This document shows, in pieces, positions 34,520-43,919 of a stretch of DNA of 48,837 bases. The stretch is from an uncultured Bacteroidota bacterium. Lineage in GTDB: Bacteria; Bacteroidota; Bacteroidia; UKL13-3. Position 1 is the first letter of the stretch. The number at the start of each line of letters is the position of its first letter. The translations under genes and the position numbers were made by a program. The DNA lies in the NCBI GenBank assembly GCA_903883965.1, contig CAISCU010000026.1, forward strand, positions 1 to 48,837, written 5' to 3'. A model generated the notes under the pieces. That model saw nothing but the letters and a program-made list of their open reading frames with translations. It did not search any database and was not told the DNA's origin.

Positions 34520-35200
34520 TTATTTTTTTTCGTCAGATTCCATTCTGAAACCCATTGCTTTAGAAGTAGGAATGCCACTGCTGTAGCTCATGATGTTTTT
34601 CTGCTCTACAGTCAGGTGAAAAACGGCTTCAATAGGAGGTGCCATTAAATCATAATGCAGGCAAAATTGCATGCATTCGGTTACCAAATCAGACATGTTT
34701 TGTTCGCCAATTTGATTTTCTGCAAAATTGCTGAACATAAACGAAAGGGGTCTGTTACCGTCTATAAAGAAATGCTGGTCTTTGTTGATGAACAGTCGTC
34801 CAACCAAGTAACCAACATCTCCTTCTCTATTGTATTTAATAGAGTCTGCTAAAAAATTGTAAATCTGAATCATACCACAAAACTCTCTAGAAGGATCCGT
34901 TTTTACATAGGGCATTTGGTGGATAAAATGCGTAGAATCAAAATCAAACACATTGGTATGCATCATAAATACCAAGGTATCTCCAGAAAATTTCAAATGA
35001 AACTCGTAGTCTGATTTTTCGTAATATTTGATTTCTACAGTGGGGTCTGATTTTGCAACTTCTTGGTTAAGAACCACTGCAATTTGTTTTACAGACTCCC
35101 TCAATACCGCAAAGCTTTCTTTGGTTTGACGATAAGCCAATTGTTTTACTGAAGATTTTTCAAGTAAAATCTGTTTTACTTTTTCAATTTTAGGAGTCAT
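34520..35200 (-). CDS. conserved hypothetical protein linked to proS
   Basis: The protein has 226 residues with no signal peptide or membrane helix, and should be cytoplasmic. The N-terminal 60 residues are helical and charged; the central part (SDYEFHLKFSGDTLVFMMHT and GDVGYLVGRLFINKDQHFF) looks like an alpha/beta sheet domain. I do not recognise the family. The ATG at 35200, 7 bases after the proS stop, is preferred over a TTG at 35224 that would overlap proS. Position immediately after proS suggests co-transcription; the function is unknown. Confidence 0.68.
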   Translation of the reverse strand: MTPKIEKVKQILLEKSSVKQLAYRQTKESFAVLRESVKQIAVVLNQEVAKSDPTVEIKYYEKSDYEFHLKFSGDTLVFMMHTNVFDFDSTHFIHQMPYVKTDPSREFCGMIQIYNFLADSIKYNREGDVGYLVGRLFINKDQHFFIDGNRPLSFMFSNFAENQIGEQNMSDLVTECMQFCLHYDLMAPPIEAVFHLTVEQKNIMSYSSGIPTSKAMGFRMESDEKK

Positions 35201-35207
35201 TTTTTTA

Positions 35208-36683
35208 TCAATATGCTTTGGCAAACAGCACCCTTTGTGTAGATGGTTTTCCAGTTAAAATGCATTTTCCTTCTTCTTGTTTGTTGTCGAGTGGAATGCA
35301 TCGAATGGTAGCTTTACAGGCTTCTTTTATTTTTAACTCTGTTTCTGTCGTTCCATCCCAATGTGCTGAAATAAATCCAGTTTTATTTTCTAGGGTATGT
35401 AAAAATTCATCCCATGTATTGACTACTGTTATGTGCTCTTCTCTATAATCTAGTGCACGCTGAAATAAATTTTGTTGAATCTGTTCCAGTAAATGAGCCA
35501 TTTTATGAGCAACATCACTGGCTTCCATGCTTTGTTTTTCTTTGGTATCTCTTCTGGCTACTTCAATGGTGCCGTTTTGAACATCTCTTGGCCCAATGGC
35601 AATGCGCACAGGTACACCTTTTAGTTCGTATTCTGCAAATTTATAGCCAGGTGATTGGTTGTCTTTGGCATCTAATTTTACACGAATACCAATAGCTCTC
35701 AACGCATTTTCAATTTCTTTGGCTTTATCTAATACCAAATTTTGTTCTTCTTGTTTTCTGAAGATAGGAACAATGACCACTTGAATGGGAGCCAAGCGTG
35801 GAGGCAAAACCAATCCCTCATCATCACTGTGGCTCATAATTAATGCTCCCATTAAACGGGTTGAAACACCCCAACTGGTAGCCCAAACATATTCTTGTTT
35901 GTTTTCTTTGGTTACAAATTTTACATCAAATGCCTTTGCAAAATTTTGGCCTAAAAAGTGCGATGTTCCCATTTGAAGGGCTTTGCCATCTTGCATCAAA
36001 CCTTCAATGCAATATGTTTCTAATGCACCTGCAAATCTTTCATTGGCAGTTTTGAAACCTTTTATAACAGGAACGGCTAAAATGTTTTCTGCAAAATCTG
36101 CATACACATCTAACATCTGCTTGGTTTCAGCCAATGCTTCTTCTGCTGTGGCATGAGCGGTATGCCCTTCTTGCCACAAAAATTCGGCTGTTCTCAGAAA
36201 TAAACGGGTTCTCATTTCCCATCTGACAACATTGGCCCATTGGTTAATTAAAATTGGCAAATCGCGGTAGCTCTGAATCCAATCTCTGTAGGTATTCCAA
36301 ATAATGGTTTCGGAGGTAGGTCTAACAATAAGTTCTTCTTCCAATTTGGCTTCGGGGTCAACTACTATTTCACCAGTTTGCTCATCTACTTTTAAACGGT
36401 AATGAGTTACTACTGCACATTCTTTTGCAAAACCATCTACATGGCTGGCTTCTTTACTGAAAAAACTTTTTGGAATAAAAAGTGGGAAATAAGCATTTTG
36501 GTGTCCAGTTTCTTTGAATCTTCTGTCCAATTCTGCCTGCATGGTTTCCCAAATGGCATAACCATACGGTTTTATTACCATACAACCTTTTACAGCCGAA
36601 TGTTCAGCCAAATCTGCATTCTTTACTAGGTTGTTGTACCACGCACTGTAATCTTCGCTCCGTTTAATTTTTTTAATGTCCAT
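35208..36683 (-). CDS. proS: prolyl-tRNA synthetase, eukaryote/archaeal-like type
   Basis: The 491-residue class II synthetase charges tRNA-Pro. Motif 2 ([26 protein letters not shown]) and motif 3 ([21 protein letters not shown]) are present, and the C-terminal part (RVLFAKAY end) corresponds to the zinc-binding-like extension of the archaeal/eukaryotic form. The bacterial editing insertion domain is absent. The start [17 protein letters not shown] at 36683 is the conserved N-terminus of this type; the in-frame extension up to 36767 reads through promoter-like AT-rich sequence and is rejected. It is divergent from the low-complexity lipoprotein gene. Confidence 0.96.
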   Translation of the reverse strand: MDIKKIKRSEDYSAWYNNLVKNADLAEHSAVKGCMVIKPYGYAIWETMQAELDRRFKETGHQNAYFPLFIPKSFFSKEASHVDGFAKECAVVTHYRLKVDEQTGEIVVDPEAKLEEELIVRPTSETIIWNTYRDWIQSYRDLPILINQWANVVRWEMRTRLFLRTAEFLWQEGHTAHATAEEALAETKQMLDVYADFAENILAVPVIKGFKTANERFAGALETYCIEGLMQDGKALQMGTSHFLGQNFAKAFDVKFVTKENKQEYVWATSWGVSTRLMGALIMSHSDDEGLVLPPRLAPIQVVIVPIFRKQEEQNLVLDKAKEIENALRAIGIRVKLDAKDNQSPGYKFAEYELKGVPVRIAIGPRDVQNGTIEVARRDTKEKQSMEASDVAHKMAHLLEQIQQNLFQRALDYREEHITVVNTWDEFLHTLENKTGFISAHWDGTTETELKIKEACKATIRCIPLDNKQEEGKCILTGKPSTQRVLFAKAY

Positions 36684-36771
36684 TTTATTTGGAATAGTAT
36701 TTGATTCAAGATAATCCAATGCGAAAATACTTTTTTTTGTTACTTTGTATAGGCTATTCAAAATCAATGCT

Positions 36772-38271
36772 ATGAAAAATCCAATTATTTTATTCAGTTC
36801 CTTGGTTTTTATGGTGTTAAGTTCTTGTGCTTTTCAAACAAGCAAAGTGCAACACGAACAACCAGACGATGTGTATTGGAATAGTTCAGACAATCAGGAT
36901 AAGGTAAAAACCTTAGACGATGTGAAATTTGAACAAAATCCACCAGCATCGCCCAAACAACCCAAACCAATTCAACAGCCAAGGCAACCCAAACAGCTTC
37001 AGGAATCTTCAGTTCAGGATGAAGCTGTTGGGGTTGAACCCAATGATGAAGCGAGGGCTGAAGCTGCTTACCAAGCTTGGAACCAACAACGGTTAGCAAA
37101 CAAACAAACAAATGGTGGAAGTTCTGATGCAAAAGCAGTTCAAGAAATTCAATCTCTTGCACCAAGTAATGCCAACCAAACACCTCAAGCCTATAATATT
37201 AATAATTACAATAACTATTATTACAACAACAATGGTTTGCGCAGAAACGGTTTGCGTTACCGTTCAAGGTGGTACAATTCACCTTCCAGTTATAATATGT
37301 ATGGAGGAAGTTATTTAGGGTGGAACAATTTTTCTGGTTGGCAATTTGGCTACCAATGGCCCCATTATTATACTGGATGGATCTCTCCTTATTGCTTCCA
37401 ACCCGTAGGCCCCATTTGTGGTTACAACCCCTATTTCAATAATTATTATGGTCATCATAATCCCTATTTTTCAAATTATTATGGATATGGATACGGCTAT
37501 GGAAATCCGTGGGGAGGCTATTATTGGCCATGGCATAGCAGTTCTGAAAAAAATAACAATCCTTCTAAGTCAAGACCTAGAGAAATGGTGGGTGGTGCAG
37601 GAAAAGACCATTCAGATCAAAATGGAGGAATGATTTCACCCGGTTCCAAACCCTTCTTAGGAAAAAAAGAAAATGATGCAACAAATGGTTCGGGCACAGG
37701 AAAGGTTAACCAACCAGGGCTGTCAATTCCTAGTCAACAGGTTGTTCCAACAGTTTCAACTCCCATACAAGCAAAACCATATGAACAACCGGGTTTGCCC
37801 ATTCAGCAACCGGTAGACAATACCCATGCTATTCCTGCTATCAGTCAACCGGTATCTGCAAGTCCAAATCATTATTCTGATAAGTCTTTTAGGATTGATG
37901 AAACCAATCCAGGTGGCGGAAAGCTCATTCGTGGAGACAATGGCCCTGTTTATGTTCCACCTAGAGACCATGCATCACAGTCAATGCCTGAACCAACTGC
38001 CCAACCAGGCAATTTTCAAGGTATAAGAACACCTTCAGTACAACCCAATAGAGGTTATGTGCCAGAAAGGAACCAGTCTGTTCAGTCAATTCAATCACCA
38101 GCTCCTAGAAACGAATTTCCTTCAAGAACCCAGGAGCGCATAGAATACCAAGCTCCTGCACCACAAAAAAGCAGTGGGGGTTTTGGTGGATTTTCTAATG
38201 GTTCAGGATCTGGTTCAAGTTCAGGCAATTCAGGTAACAGATCAAATGCGCCTATTTCACGTCCTCGTTAA
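36772..38271 (+). CDS. low-complexity lipoprotein rich in Asn, Tyr, Gly, Pro and Gln
   Basis: The 499-residue protein starts at the ATG at 36772 with a lipoprotein signal (FMVLSSC, Cys19). It then shows bands of biased composition. A Pro/Gln/Lys-rich stretch (about residues 60-85) is followed by an Asn/Tyr-rich stretch (about 145-160) and a Trp/Tyr/Gly-rich region with aromatic repeats such as [12 protein letters not shown] (to about 260). Pro/Gln-rich linkers come next, and the tail is Ser/Gly/Asn-rich ([18 protein letters not shown]). No enzymatic domain is visible. Such chains suit a surface-exposed or matrix-associated role. It precedes the FadL-like gene by 12 bases and is probably co-transcribed. 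Confidence 0.72.
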   Translation: MKNPIILFSSLVFMVLSSCAFQTSKVQHEQPDDVYWNSSDNQDKVKTLDDVKFEQNPPASPKQPKPIQQPRQPKQLQESSVQDEAVGVEPNDEARAEAAYQAWNQQRLANKQTNGGSSDAKAVQEIQSLAPSNANQTPQAYNINNYNNYYYNNNGLRRNGLRYRSRWYNSPSSYNMYGGSYLGWNNFSGWQFGYQWPHYYTGWISPYCFQPVGPICGYNPYFNNYYGHHNPYFSNYYGYGYGYGNPWGGYYWPWHSSSEKNNNPSKSRPREMVGGAGKDHSDQNGGMISPGSKPFLGKKENDATNGSGTGKVNQPGLSIPSQQVVPTVSTPIQAKPYEQPGLPIQQPVDNTHAIPAISQPVSASPNHYSDKSFRIDETNPGGGKLIRGDNGPVYVPPRDHASQSMPEPTAQPGNFQGIRTPSVQPNRGYVPERNQSVQSIQSPAPRNEFPSRTQERIEYQAPAPQKSSGGFGGFSNGSGSGSSSGNSGNRSNAPISRPR

Positions 38272-38283
38272 CAATTAAATCTT

Positions 38284-39795
38284 ATGAAAAAACAGTTTAT
38301 ATTATTGGCATCTTGTGTTTTATTGACACAAGCAAATGCACAAAACCATGAAGATGTATTCAGGTATTCTTTGTATAACTTTCAAGGTACACCAAGAACC
38401 ATGGCCACTGCTGGTGCCTGGGGAGCAGTTGGTGCAGACTTGTCTTCTGCTTCAATTAACCCGGCTGGGATTGCCTTGTACAGAAGAAATGAGGCCATGG
38501 CTGCAGTTTCTTTTAATTCTTATGCAACCGATACCAAATACGGTACGGATAATATTCAAACCCATGATTATAGGTTGGGCTTTAATATTCCAAATTTTGG
38601 TTTTGTATTGAACCAAACCAATAGGTATATGGGAAGAGATGCCAAGCAAGGTTTGATTTCCTATCAGTTTGCTTTTGGAATGAACCGCTTGGCCGATTTT
38701 CAACAAAACATCACATTTGCAGGAAATGTAAAGAACACTTCAGTATCAGACTATTTTGCCCAATTGGCAAACGGAAGAGACAGTTCCAATTTTGGCAGTT
38801 CAGATTATGACAATACCCTATATGCTTTGGCAAGAAGAATGAATTTGATTTACAATGTAAAGGATGCCAAAACCTATTCTTCTATTCAAAATTTACAGCA
38901 TGATACGGATTATACGATGTTGCAAAGTCAAAATATGAATTACCGCGGTCGCATGTATGAATGGTATATTTCTGGTGGGCTCAACTTGTCTAACAAAATT
39001 TATTTAGGTGGGTCGTTTATCATTCAAGATGTGAATTACAGTTCTGTAACCAATTACCAAGAGAGCCTTACTAAATCGAGTGTTGTAGACAACATTTACC
39101 AAAGTGGTTCATTTACAAGCAATCTTAGTACCAAAGGCTCAGGTTTTGGAGGAAGAATAGGTATGATTATTCGACCTAACGATTATTTTAGGGTTGGCTT
39201 CTCCTACCAAACACCAGTTATTCTTAACTTAAAAGATGTATACTCCAACTCATTATCGGCAGTAGCCAACAATGGTACGCTCTATGCTCAACCATCAATA
39301 AAACGTGACGATTATTTTGAATACAGAATTACTACCCCAGGTAGGATTGGGTTGCAAACTGCGCTTATTTTACCTCAATTGGGCTTGCTTTCTTTTGATT
39401 ATGATTTGGTTGATTACAGTACTGGAAGACTCTCAGCCGATGGAAGCAGTCAACAATATATTTTAACTAAGAATTTAGACGTGAGTAGAAAGTACCAGCA
39501 AGCGGCTAATTACCGAGTAGGCTTGGAGCTAAAGGCCGACTACATGAAATTGAGAGCTGGTTATGCCTATATGGGTAGCCCTTACAATTCAAGTGAAGTG
39601 AGTGAAGAAAATGGCTGCAGATACTTGTACAGCGCTGGTTTAGGATTTGCCTTAGACGAACAGGCCTCTTTTGATTTTGGTTTGAATTACATAACAGGTA
39701 AAAACTACTATAAAACTTATGAAACCAATGCCTTAAGTGCAAGTACACAATTTAATAGAATTGTATTTGCAATAGGGACATCTATTAAATTCTAA
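38284..39795 (+). CDS. OmpP1/FadL/TodX-family outer membrane transport protein
   Basis: The 503-residue protein has a Sec signal peptide ending QANAQ. An N-terminal plug-type segment with GTPRTMATAGAWGAVGADL and SSASINPAGIALYRRNE follows, which is the FadL/TodX hallmark, and then a strand-rich barrel ends in AIGTSIKF. Family members move long-chain fatty acids or other hydrophobic compounds laterally through the outer membrane. It follows the low-complexity lipoprotein gene and is closed by a strong hairpin terminator. The substrate is not predictable here. Confidence 0.85.
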   Translation: MKKQFILLASCVLLTQANAQNHEDVFRYSLYNFQGTPRTMATAGAWGAVGADLSSASINPAGIALYRRNEAMAAVSFNSYATDTKYGTDNIQTHDYRLGFNIPNFGFVLNQTNRYMGRDAKQGLISYQFAFGMNRLADFQQNITFAGNVKNTSVSDYFAQLANGRDSSNFGSSDYDNTLYALARRMNLIYNVKDAKTYSSIQNLQHDTDYTMLQSQNMNYRGRMYEWYISGGLNLSNKIYLGGSFIIQDVNYSSVTNYQESLTKSSVVDNIYQSGSFTSNLSTKGSGFGGRIGMIIRPNDYFRVGFSYQTPVILNLKDVYSNSLSAVANNGTLYAQPSIKRDDYFEYRITTPGRIGLQTALILPQLGLLSFDYDLVDYSTGRLSADGSSQQYILTKNLDVSRKYQQAANYRVGLELKADYMKLRAGYAYMGSPYNSSEVSEENGCRYLYSAGLGFALDEQASFDFGLNYITGKNYYKTYETNALSASTQFNRIVFAIGTSIKF

Positions 39796-39807
39796 CATTA
39801 AAAGTAT

Positions 39808-39852
39808 AAAAAGAGAAGGGCGGAAAACTACGTTTTCCGCCCTTCTCTTTTT
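39808..39852. terminator. bidirectional rho-independent terminator with a 21-bp perfect stem
   Basis: Bases 39808-39828 pair perfectly with 39832-39852 around a 3-base loop. The core AGAAGGGCGGAAAAC is GC-richer than its surroundings, and A- and T-runs flank both sides, so it can work in both directions between the converging genes that end at 39795 and 39868. Confidence 0.93.
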
Positions 39853-39867
39853 ATATGAAACGAATGC

Positions 39868-40533
39868 TTATTCTGTTTTAGCAAATGATTTTGAAACCGT
39901 TTGGTTACCTTCTTTGAACCTCAAGAAATACATGCCGTTTTGTAAGTCTGCAATGTTAATTTCTGATTCAGTTCCAGTATGTACAAAAGATTTTACCCTG
40001 GTGCCTAAAATATTAAACAAATGAATGGTAATAGGTTCTTTTACATTGAACTTAATAATCAATTTGTCTTTAGCTGGATTTGGATAGTAAGAAAAATCAG
40101 AGTTGTTTTTTGCTATTTCTTTCATGCCTACAGCCCATGCATTGGCTGTAAAAGTAAGGGTGTCTTTAACAGCTGGATTGGTCATAGAGCTGATAACAAC
40201 TTTGGCTGATCCACTTCCAGATATACTATTTGGAGAAAAATCGCCTTTAAATTCGCCTTCTTCATAAAATTTTCCGGTATTTCCTACAGACAATGCACTT
40301 TTACACTCAAAAGGAGAGCACATGCCAAATTCCCATCCACTTGGAATGTTAATTTCAATTACTTCCCACATGTAGGGGGTATCATTGGTTGTTTTGGTGA
40401 ATTGAGAAGTAGCTTCCAATAAAAACTTTGAGCAAGATCCTGAAACCTTTGCAATTCTTGGATTGAGGGTAAATTGTGCCAAACTCACTTTAAAGAGTGT
40501 TACCAATAACAAACTGACGATTAACTTTTTCAT
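39868..40533 (-). CDS. small secreted protein with T9SS sorting domain
   Basis: The 221-residue protein starts at the ATG at 40533 (an upstream ATG would add a non-hydrophobic extension). It has a signal peptide ending SLAQ, a beta-rich domain of about 115 residues with three cysteines (SGSCSKF, FGMCSPFECKS), and a C-terminal type A sorting domain (SYYPNPAKDKL, FNILGTRVKSF, NGMYFLRFK). It is thus exported through the type IX system to the surface or medium. The mature domain is not one I recognise. It is monocistronic and closed by the bidirectional terminator at 39808-39852. Confidence 0.8.
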   Translation of the reverse strand: MKKLIVSLLLVTLFKVSLAQFTLNPRIAKVSGSCSKFLLEATSQFTKTTNDTPYMWEVIEINIPSGWEFGMCSPFECKSALSVGNTGKFYEEGEFKGDFSPNSISGSGSAKVVISSMTNPAVKDTLTFTANAWAVGMKEIAKNNSDFSYYPNPAKDKLIIKFNVKEPITIHLFNILGTRVKSFVHTGTESEINIADLQNGMYFLRFKEGNQTVSKSFAKTE

Positions 40534-40643
40534 AAGATCCTTATTTACCTTGCGAATATACAAATACCATGCTAAATTTCTAAATGAAAATCAGGAGTTT
40601 GCTAACTAAATTAAAATAAAGGAATAATTAAGATATTCGCAGC

Positions 40644-41066
40644 ATGCAAATTATCATCATCAATGGGCCAAATTTAAATTTAGTTGGGGAACGTGAACCT
40701 GATATTTATGGAGTAATTGGTTTTGATCAATACATACCAGTATTACAGGCGAAATTCCCCGACCATACTATCTCTTATTTTCAGAGCAATGTAGAAGGCG
40801 AACTGATCAATCAACTACATGCCTCCAGAAAGGAAGCGGATGCGATTGTTTTAAATGCAGGAGCTTATACCCATACCTCATTGGCTATTGGAGATGCTGT
40901 AGCCTCTTTACAAATTCCGGTTATTGAGGTGCACATGAGCAATGTGTTTGCCAGAGAAGAAATCAGGCACCATTCATTTATCAGTAAATATGCCAAGGCT
41001 GTTGTATGTGGAATGGGTTTACAGTCTTATGAGATGGCTATACGTTTTTTGACTGCCAGTGTTTGA
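40644..41066 (+). CDS. aroQ: 3-dehydroquinate dehydratase, type II
   Basis: The 140-residue protein matches the size and order of type II dehydroquinases, which form dodecamers and dehydrate 3-dehydroquinate in the shikimate pathway. The flexible loop carries Arg17 and Tyr22 (NLVGEREPDIYG), and the downstream blocks SNVEGELIN, LNAGAYTHTS and EVHMSNVFAREEIRHHS supply the remaining active-site residues, including the catalytic histidine. It stands alone between two leftward units, and its last 29 bases overlap the end of the converging GT2 gene. Confidence 0.96.
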   Translation: MQIIIINGPNLNLVGEREPDIYGVIGFDQYIPVLQAKFPDHTISYFQSNVEGELINQLHASRKEADAIVLNAGAYTHTSLAIGDAVASLQIPVIEVHMSNVFAREEIRHHSFISKYAKAVVCGMGLQSYEMAIRFLTASV

Positions 41067-42081
41067 GTGCGCTGTAAGTATTTCTCTTCTTTATAAAATG
41101 TTCAAATACAATACTGCCAGGATACACATTTGGGTTTCTTGTCAGGTGATTGATTCTTTTAACGGAATGTCTTTTTTTGAACCAGTAGCCTATTCTAAAG
41201 AAAAAATGAGCATGCGCTCTGTGAATTGCCCAACTGTGTTTGAATTCTCCGTTGACAATAAAAAAAACAGAACTGATTAAATCTAACAAAGACCTAAATG
41301 GAATAAACCACCACAACTGATTACTAGGTAAATTCTTCAGCAACATGATGAGGGAATTCCTGAAATTTAAATAAGTTTTCTGCGGGCTAGCCTTCTGTAA
41401 GGTACTGCCTCCAAGGTGTAATACTTCAGCTTGTGGTACAGCAATTATTTTTTTACCAAGAAGCTGCAGTCTCCAGCACAAATCAACTTCTTCCATATGA
41501 GCAAAGAAATCATTGTCAAAACCTCCAGCCTCAAAGAAATCAGCGCTTCTAACAAACATACACGCACCCGAGGCCCAAAAAACAGATGAGGTTTGTTGGT
41601 ATTGACCCTTGTCGGTTTCTGCTTGCTCAAAAAGGCGGCCTTTACAAAATACATATCCCAATTGGTCTATATAACCTCCTGCAGCACCTGCATATTCAAA
41701 CACATTGGGGTTGTTGTACTGTAACAATTTGGGTTGAGCAGCTGCAATATCAGGGTCTTTTTCCATTTCTGAAACTACCAATTCAATCCATTTAGGGCGT
41801 ACTTCAACATCGTTATTGAGCAACACAAAATAATCAGCATCAATTTGTTTCAAGGCTTCATTGTAACCTTTTGCATACCCGTAATTATTATCTAAAGCAA
41901 TTATCTCAATGCTGGGGAAGTTCATTTTACAATAGGCAATGCTGTCATCTGTAGAGGCGTTGTCGGCCAAATAAATGGTAGCATTTTCAGGAATATGATT
42001 TACCAAGCTTGGCAGAAATTGCGTGAGCAAATGCCTGTTATTCCAATGAATAATAACTACAGCTATTTTAGTTGGATTCAT
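41038..42081 (-). CDS. GT2 glycosyltransferase, rhamnosyltransferase-like
   Basis: The 347-residue GT-A enzyme starts at the ATG at 42081, giving MNPTKIAVVIIHWNNR. It has the ADNASTDDS nucleotide-binding turn, the LLNNDVEVRP metal motif and the HMEEVDLCWRL catalytic region of WbbL-type rhamnosyltransferases. The C-terminal third holds amphipathic and hydrophobic helices (LWWFIPFRSLLDLISSVFFIV) that suggest membrane association. It probably adds a deoxysugar or other sugar to a cell-surface glycan. It overlaps the upstream unknown gene by 14 bases and the converging aroQ by 29. Confidence 0.85.
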   Translation of the reverse strand: MNPTKIAVVIIHWNNRHLLTQFLPSLVNHIPENATIYLADNASTDDSIAYCKMNFPSIEIIALDNNYGYAKGYNEALKQIDADYFVLLNNDVEVRPKWIELVVSEMEKDPDIAAAQPKLLQYNNPNVFEYAGAAGGYIDQLGYVFCKGRLFEQAETDKGQYQQTSSVFWASGACMFVRSADFFEAGGFDNDFFAHMEEVDLCWRLQLLGKKIIAVPQAEVLHLGGSTLQKASPQKTYLNFRNSLIMLLKNLPSNQLWWFIPFRSLLDLISSVFFIVNGEFKHSWAIHRAHAHFFFRIGYWFKKRHSVKRINHLTRNPNVYPGSIVFEHFIKKRNTYSALKHWQSKNV

Positions 42082-42457
42082 TCTTTGGTTTGGCTTTAAT
42101 GGCATATGGAACAAATACAAAATGGGCTCCTGAAACCAAAACCAATAAAATACACATGGTAGTTTTGGGATTTTGGAAATTATGGATAAAATCAGCTTTC
42201 CTTTCTGGCAAGATCATTTTGGCTTCTACAACTGCTTCAAGGGTGGTAGCGTTGATGCTAAAATCTCTTGCAAAATCTTCTTTTGCTAAAATCAATTCGC
42301 CAATTTTAACCTCATGTTGATGGGCAATAAAAATAGGATATGCTGTAAATTTCTCCTTCATCATTTCAATGGCTACCTCCTTGATCATAGGAGCATAAAA
42401 TGCCAAATCATCCTGAAGGCTATCTAGTAGTTTGTTGAAGATTTGTTGCTGGTCCAT
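42068..42457 (-). CDS. conserved hypothetical protein
   Basis: The protein has 129 residues. The N-terminal 100 residues are soluble and mixed alpha/beta (DLAFYAPMIKEVAIEMM, then KIGELILAKEDFARDF). A hydrophobic stretch near the C-terminus (TTMCILLVLVSGAHFVFV, about residues 98-116) could be a buried strand pair or a tail anchor. I do not recognise the family. It starts directly at the end of rlmD (stop at 42458) and overlaps the GT2 start, so the three are one transcription unit. Confidence 0.65.
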   Translation of the reverse strand: MDQQQIFNKLLDSLQDDLAFYAPMIKEVAIEMMKEKFTAYPIFIAHQHEVKIGELILAKEDFARDFSINATTLEAVVEAKMILPERKADFIHNFQNPKTTMCILLVLVSGAHFVFVPYAIKAKPKNESN

Positions 42458-43867
42458 TTATCTTAATTCTAATAATGCAATGCTTTCTACATGATGGGTA
42501 TGTGGGAACATGTCTACTGCTTGAACTTTGGTAACCTTGTACACTTCATTTAGCAATGCAATGTCTCTTGCCTGTGTAGCTGGATTGCAACTGATATAAA
42601 CTATTTTAGGTGCTTTGATTTCAAGTAGTTTTTTACAAACATCGGCATGCATACCTGCTCTTGGTGGATCAGTAATTACTACATTGGGTTTGCCATGCAA
42701 TTGAATGAGTTCATCAGATAAGCAATCTTTCATGTCTCCTGCGTAAAAATGGGCATGCGTAATTTGGTTCAATTCAGCATTCACTTTTGCATCTTCAATG
42801 GCTTGGGGAACATATTCAATACCAATTATTTTTTTGGCAGAATGAGCCATAAACAAAGCAATGGTTCCTACGCCTGTATATAGGTCATAAACAATTTCAT
42901 TTCCAGTTAGGTTTGCGAATTCTCTGGCTTTACCGTAGAGGTTTAAGGTTTGTTGGGTATTGGTTTGAAAGAATGATTTAGGGCCAATTTTAAACTGAAT
43001 GCCTTCCAATGTTTCAATTAAAAAATCATCTCCTTTGAATACATGTATTGGTAAATCAAAAATGGTATCGTTTCGTTTGTCATTGATCACGTATAACAAT
43101 GCGCTGATGCTCGAAAACTTTTCTGACAAATGAGTCAATAGGCCATTTCTAAGTTGCTCATCATCGTAGCCAAAAGAAACAATCAACATCCATTGATTTT
43201 GTGAATTGTTGCGGATGGTAAATGTTCTTAAAAATCCGTTTTGGTTGTACAAGTCAAAAAAACTGAGTTCGTTTGAAATGGCATACGCTCTGATTTCGTT
43301 TCTAATGGCATTGTTTAAGTCGTCCATGAGCCAACATTTTTGCACATCAAATACTTTATCAAACCGGCCTGGTATATGGAAGCCAAGTCCAGGATGCTCA
43401 TGGTCTGCCATAGACTCTTTGTCTTGAACCTGCGTGAGCCATTTTTTATGGGTAAATGAAAATTCCAGTTTATTTCTATAAAAATGAATTTTCTCTGAAC
43501 CAATGATTGGCTCTGGTTCTGGAAATTCAAATTTGCCAATTCTCTGAAAGGCATCCACTACCTGTTGTTGTTTGTATTTTAATTGGGCAGTATAACTCAT
43601 TTGTTGCCATTTGCAACCACCACAAACTTGAACATGCTCGCAAAAGGTTTCAGTTCTGTCTAAAGATGCATGAACCAGGTTTTCAATGTGCCCTTCTTCG
43701 TATTTGTGTTTTTGATAGGTAGTTTTGACATCGGCTATGTCTCCAGGAACAGCCCTTTCTACCAATATAACTTTACCGTTTACACGTGCAATGCATTTAC
43801 CCTCACTTCCCGCATTGGTAATTTCCAGGGAAGGATAAAATTTAGGTTCTTTTTTCTTTCTTGCCAT
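42458..43867 (-). CDS. rlmD: 23S rRNA (uracil-1939-C5)-methyltransferase RlmD/TrmA family
   Basis: The 469-residue SAM-dependent enzyme has an N-terminal TRAM RNA-binding domain. Iron-sulfur cluster cysteines follow at 76, 82 and 85 (CEHVQVCGGC), with a fourth near 177 (VQKCWL). The SAM site is YDLYTGVGTIALF, and the catalytic cysteine lies in VYISCNPATQARD, with a glutamate in HHVESIALLEL. It methylates a uracil in 23S rRNA (or another structured RNA). The subfamily RlmD rather than RlmC or TrmA is the usual assignment for this size and is likely but not proven here. Confidence 0.9.
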   Translation of the reverse strand: MARKKKEPKFYPSLEITNAGSEGKCIARVNGKVILVERAVPGDIADVKTTYQKHKYEEGHIENLVHASLDRTETFCEHVQVCGGCKWQQMSYTAQLKYKQQQVVDAFQRIGKFEFPEPEPIIGSEKIHFYRNKLEFSFTHKKWLTQVQDKESMADHEHPGLGFHIPGRFDKVFDVQKCWLMDDLNNAIRNEIRAYAISNELSFFDLYNQNGFLRTFTIRNNSQNQWMLIVSFGYDDEQLRNGLLTHLSEKFSSISALLYVINDKRNDTIFDLPIHVFKGDDFLIETLEGIQFKIGPKSFFQTNTQQTLNLYGKAREFANLTGNEIVYDLYTGVGTIALFMAHSAKKIIGIEYVPQAIEDAKVNAELNQITHAHFYAGDMKDCLSDELIQLHGKPNVVITDPPRAGMHADVCKKLLEIKAPKIVYISCNPATQARDIALLNEVYKVTKVQAVDMFPHTHHVESIALLELR

Positions 43868-43919
43868 TTATAGCCACAAATATGCTGCTCATGAATGAAT
43901 GCACCAAATCTGTAGGGGA

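Noticed and set aside
36684-36767. N-terminal extension of ProS by 28 residues
   Set aside because: The conserved ProS start is at 36683 and the extension reads through AT-rich intergenic sequence.
36809-37183. Open frame of 124 codons on the minus strand inside the low-complexity lipoprotein gene
   Set aside because: Its Leu/Val-rich translation is the expected reverse complement of a Gln/Pro/Asn-rich coding sequence.
37190-37560. Possible tandem DNA repeat or CRISPR-like array in the Tyr/Asn-rich region
   Set aside because: The similarity is compositional only; there are no evenly spaced identical repeats and the frame is coding.
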